Shown here: positions 61,382 to 64,000 of the stretch, piece by piece
Numbering within the stretch: position 1 is the stretch's first letter
How the letters are laid out: each line of letters opens with the position of its first letter
NCBI GenBank assembly: GCA_965644295.1
Contig: CBFFRP010000598.1
Span: 1-64,000, forward strand
Direction: 5' to 3'
From: Paraphysomonas bandaiensis
Taxonomy: Eukaryota > Chrysophyceae
Length of the DNA: 64,000 nt
Notes under the pieces: model-generated
The model's database searches: none
Told to the model about the DNA's origin: nothing
What the model saw: only the letters and a program-made list of their open reading frames with translations
Made by a program: the position numbers and the translations under genes

Positions 61382-61850
61382 GTTAGTGCTACACTGTACC
61401 ACAAGTTGTATGTAGATCTCAAAACAGCACTGCACTCTCGTCGATATTATGATGTGAAAGAAGGTCAGCGCGCAGTGGTGCATACAGCAGGCAGACATGT
61501 GCAGCAGTATTCAGATCTATGTGTACAGCGTATCTTCCCTGTACTACACTACCGTACTGCTGCACACATACGATAGTACAGTGGAGTACTGCACTACGAG
61601 TGTCCATTGCATTGTACTCCGCATCAACCAGCACGTACAGCAGTGTGGTGGAGATACTGTAGATACGGAGAGCAGACTTGTGTAGCTATATATACAAAGA
61701 CGCGAGCAGGCACAGCACTGTATATGGAGCAAGTTCTCATACTATAAGCTTTATGAGACGGGATAGGGGGAGATTTCCACTGCAGATATTGATCTGCCGC
61801 TAGAGGAGTGTTCAGGTCATCCAGATAGTCACTGAAGTGTTTGCGTGCCA
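61382..61850. promoter_or_regulatory. Divergent promoter, 4-TM protein / ankyrin protein
   Basis: 469-bp gap with TACAGCAGT at 61636-61644, a related word near 61498-61508, and several GTACTG/CAGTAC words. Confidence 0.45.
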
Positions 61851-64000
61851 ATGAAGTCGCGTTACTTGGACGTATGGCCAGATAAACGCCGTAAAAATGA
61901 AACAACAGAAAGTTCTTCGCGTTCTATGCTTCTAGAGCGCTTAGTTCTCAATAATGACGATGACAGTCGTGAAGAAAATGAGACAGAGTCGTTATTGTTA
62001 GCATACGCTAGTCTTCGAACTGAAGACATCGAACTTCTCAGTGAAATACTTCATTCGCGTGGAATCACGGAGCATATTGATGATTACATATCTGATACTG
62101 GCTGTACACTACTGCACATTGCTTCCAAGAATGGATTCTATGCAAGTATAGACATGTTATTAAAGAGTTCGGCCGATCCACTAGTTATGGAAACAAAAGG
62201 GGGTAATATACCTCTACATTTAGCAGCTATTGGGGGTCACGCTCAATCATTGAAACTGCTACTCACATGTAGCAATCCGAATATGAAAAATATGTCGTCT
62301 GGTAAGGTTGCTCTTCACTATGCTGCAGAGTACGGCTACGAGGAATGTGTTTGCGAACTTCTGCGTAACAATAGCAGCAACCCATTGAATATCAATGCAC
62401 AAGATGATCATGGGCATACTGCTCTTCACCTGGCATGTATTGATGGTAGCTTGGCTGTAGTAAAGCTTCTACTCAACGCTGGTGTAGATGCATCTCTCAA
62501 GGATTGCGATGGCCGGACTGCAATGGATATCGCATCATCGATGCCAGCCAGAGATGATATTGTACGAGAGCTTGCAATTTCCACGGAAGTTGTTAAACCT
62601 TCTCTTTTTGACGGATTAGCTGTGAAGGCAAGTATGAATAAGGAATCTTTGTTTGAAGGCCTCACCGTACAAACATTTCCCGTTCAACGGCAATCGGTTA
62701 GTTTGCCGTCAAGCGACTCCCCGCGGTCCAGGGCTACAAGCCACAGTGCTCCACCCGGGAGATGGGTAGTGATACAATCCGGAAAATTTTTACTCGATCG
62801 GCGAAACAAGCAAGTTATTGTACATAGAGACAGGTTAGTATAGAATTGTTGAGGTGTGCAACTCCTTTGCTGCGGAGTGGTTTTTGTACTATGCTTGGTT
62901 TTTATAATGTTGTAGTAGGACTTAGAGTTGGCTGTGCTATATTTTTATTTGTAGCTCAGTCGCTAAGATGTCTATTGTTATTATGCATTTATTTATATGC
63001 ATAGCACCGTCTTACAGTGCTGCATTGAGTTATTTTACCCGTATATCTCACCTCGAATCTGTGTAGGAACTCTGCGGTGAGATGGGGACACCATTGGAGG
63101 TGGAACCAAGCCGACGAGAAAATAAGCCAAGACATAACAGCTACAGATAAGATTCTCAGTCCATCAAAACTAGTCCGGAAGCTTAGCCTCATTTCGGACA
63201 AGGTGTCTGATAAACTCAATAGTTTGACTCTGCTCAAGCGGAAATCTGTCTGCGAGGAATCTTCAGACCACGCACTACCAGTAACATCCACCGACGACTT
63301 ATCAGACCTATATGTTGCAGAGATCGATGCATCGGCGTGGGACGGGTTCATAAAGACTTTTTCTTTCTTCCTTATGGAAATGGCAGGTGAAGACCCTCTG
63401 CTGGATGAGTATATATCTAAGCATATCAGCTCCGCCCCAAAGAAAAATTCCCGACGCCCTAGTTTTGAGGGTAATAATATGAGATTTTTCCATGGGTCAG
63501 TAAGTAAACCGACTGAGGAAAGTCTTTTGAAAAAAGATATAGAGTGTTTAAGGGACGAGGTAAGAAACTGTTCAAACAATACATGTGTCTGTCAAGCGCT
63601 CCAGTTTGTGTGGATACGCGATGTCTGTATGCTGTGCACAACGCATTGTATAATAGAAGAAAGCAAATGCACCGTAATGCCCATTACCTGATATATGTTT
63701 TCATTAATCAGATCGAGGCCATTGAAGCAGCAATTGAGTGTGCCAATAATGAACTTAGTCTTTTGAAATCGGACCCAGTTAGTTATAAAAAACGGGTCCT
63801 CGCATCTCTGCCGACCGTATCGAAATCAAGTAAAGCTCTTGGTCGACAACACACCGAATCTCGGCCCCCACTTGATGCAAATGAATTTTCCCTTATGTTG
63901 GAAGGAAATACACCTTTAGCGAAGGATGTTCAAAGGAATACTGATGATTGTTCGGTTTCTAGAAGTGCATCACTGAAGCTTTTTGCACCTTTGGATGCAA
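61851..64000 (+). CDS. Ankyrin-repeat protein, continues past right edge
   Basis: ATG at 61851 (MKSRYLDVWPDKRRKN). Exon 1 encodes an acidic/Ser-rich leader, then ankyrin repeats: GCTLLHIASKNGFYASIDMLLK, GNIPLHLAAIGGHAQSLKLLL, GKVALHYAAEYGYEECVCELL, GHTALHLACIDGSLAVVKLLL and GRTAMDIASSMPARDDIV. Two copies of an SLFDGL/SLFEGL motif follow. After an intron (about 62834-63066), exon 2 has RWGHHWRWNQADEKI, LVRKLSLISDKVSDKLNSL and acidic/Ser-rich text. A further intron (about 63561-63713) leads to a coiled-coil-like IEAIEAAIECANNELSLLK exon that is open to position 64000. Ankyrin repeats bind proteins; the partner is unknown. There are no membrane segments in the visible part. Confidence 0.8.

Noticed and set aside
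1-64000. CRISPR arrays, bacterial operons or prophage
   Set aside because: No spacer-repeat arrays, no ribosome-binding sites; the genes are intron-bearing and eukaryotic.

Overview
This window is nuclear DNA from a eukaryotic microbe. Nearly every gene is broken by short GT-AG introns (about 43-100 bp where I could place them), there are no operons or ribosome-binding sites, and the products are eukaryotic: GATOR2 subunit WDR59, SUMO E1 subunit UBA2, a MAPKK-like kinase, a SLC25 carrier, a PPR protein, a GABA-B-like receptor and a voltage-gated channel. A secreted or membrane protein with a Ser-Pro-Thr repeat stalk next to Cys-rich modules recalls stramenopiles and other free-living protists. 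I lean to a stramenopile or related protist, but the sequence alone does not settle it.

Positions 1-13677 are three head-to-tail copies of a 4585-bp unit. The right edge breaks inside the WDR59 gene (minus strand, 11070-16902). The unit also carries the 5' end of a second minus-strand gene that encodes an acidic N-terminus. The intact WDR59 gene uses the rightmost copy, and the other two copies are headless WDR59 3' halves placed behind the promoter and first codons of the neighbour. Copies 2 and 3 look identical. Copy 1 carries clustered, insertion-biased differences that look more like raw-read error than decay.

After a 708-bp (CATA)n tract the layout is gene-dense with mostly alternating strands: acyltransferase (+), SPICE1-like centriolar protein (-), unknown nuclear-type protein (+), small membrane-anchored protein (-), PPR protein (+), MAPKK-like kinase (-), RidA (-), PQQ/SPT/Cys-rich membrane protein (-), MAPEG (+), insect-gustatory-receptor-like 7TM protein (-), SLC25 carrier (+), UBA2 (-), TM protein with an FDDG/Tudor-like domain (+), two-repeat voltage-gated channel with EF hands (+), class C GPCR (-), 4-TM protein (-), and an ankyrin protein running off the right edge (+). 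Seven gene pairs are divergent. Five of those seven shared promoter gaps, plus two other upstream regions, contain the same 9-mer TACAGCAGT, a candidate promoter element.

Mobile DNA is sparse: one clean hAT-type MITE with an 8-bp target duplication (31788-31910), one roughly 1-kb element with long imperfect inverted arms (about 54475-55490) plus a dispersed end fragment near 31590, and a 72-bp stray copy of RidA coding sequence (34422-34493). The genes do not form one pathway. Several could serve sensing or signalling (class C GPCR, GRL receptor, PQQ/Cys-rich membrane protein, voltage-gated channel, MAPKK). Exon joins were worked out by eye from splice motifs and reading frame.
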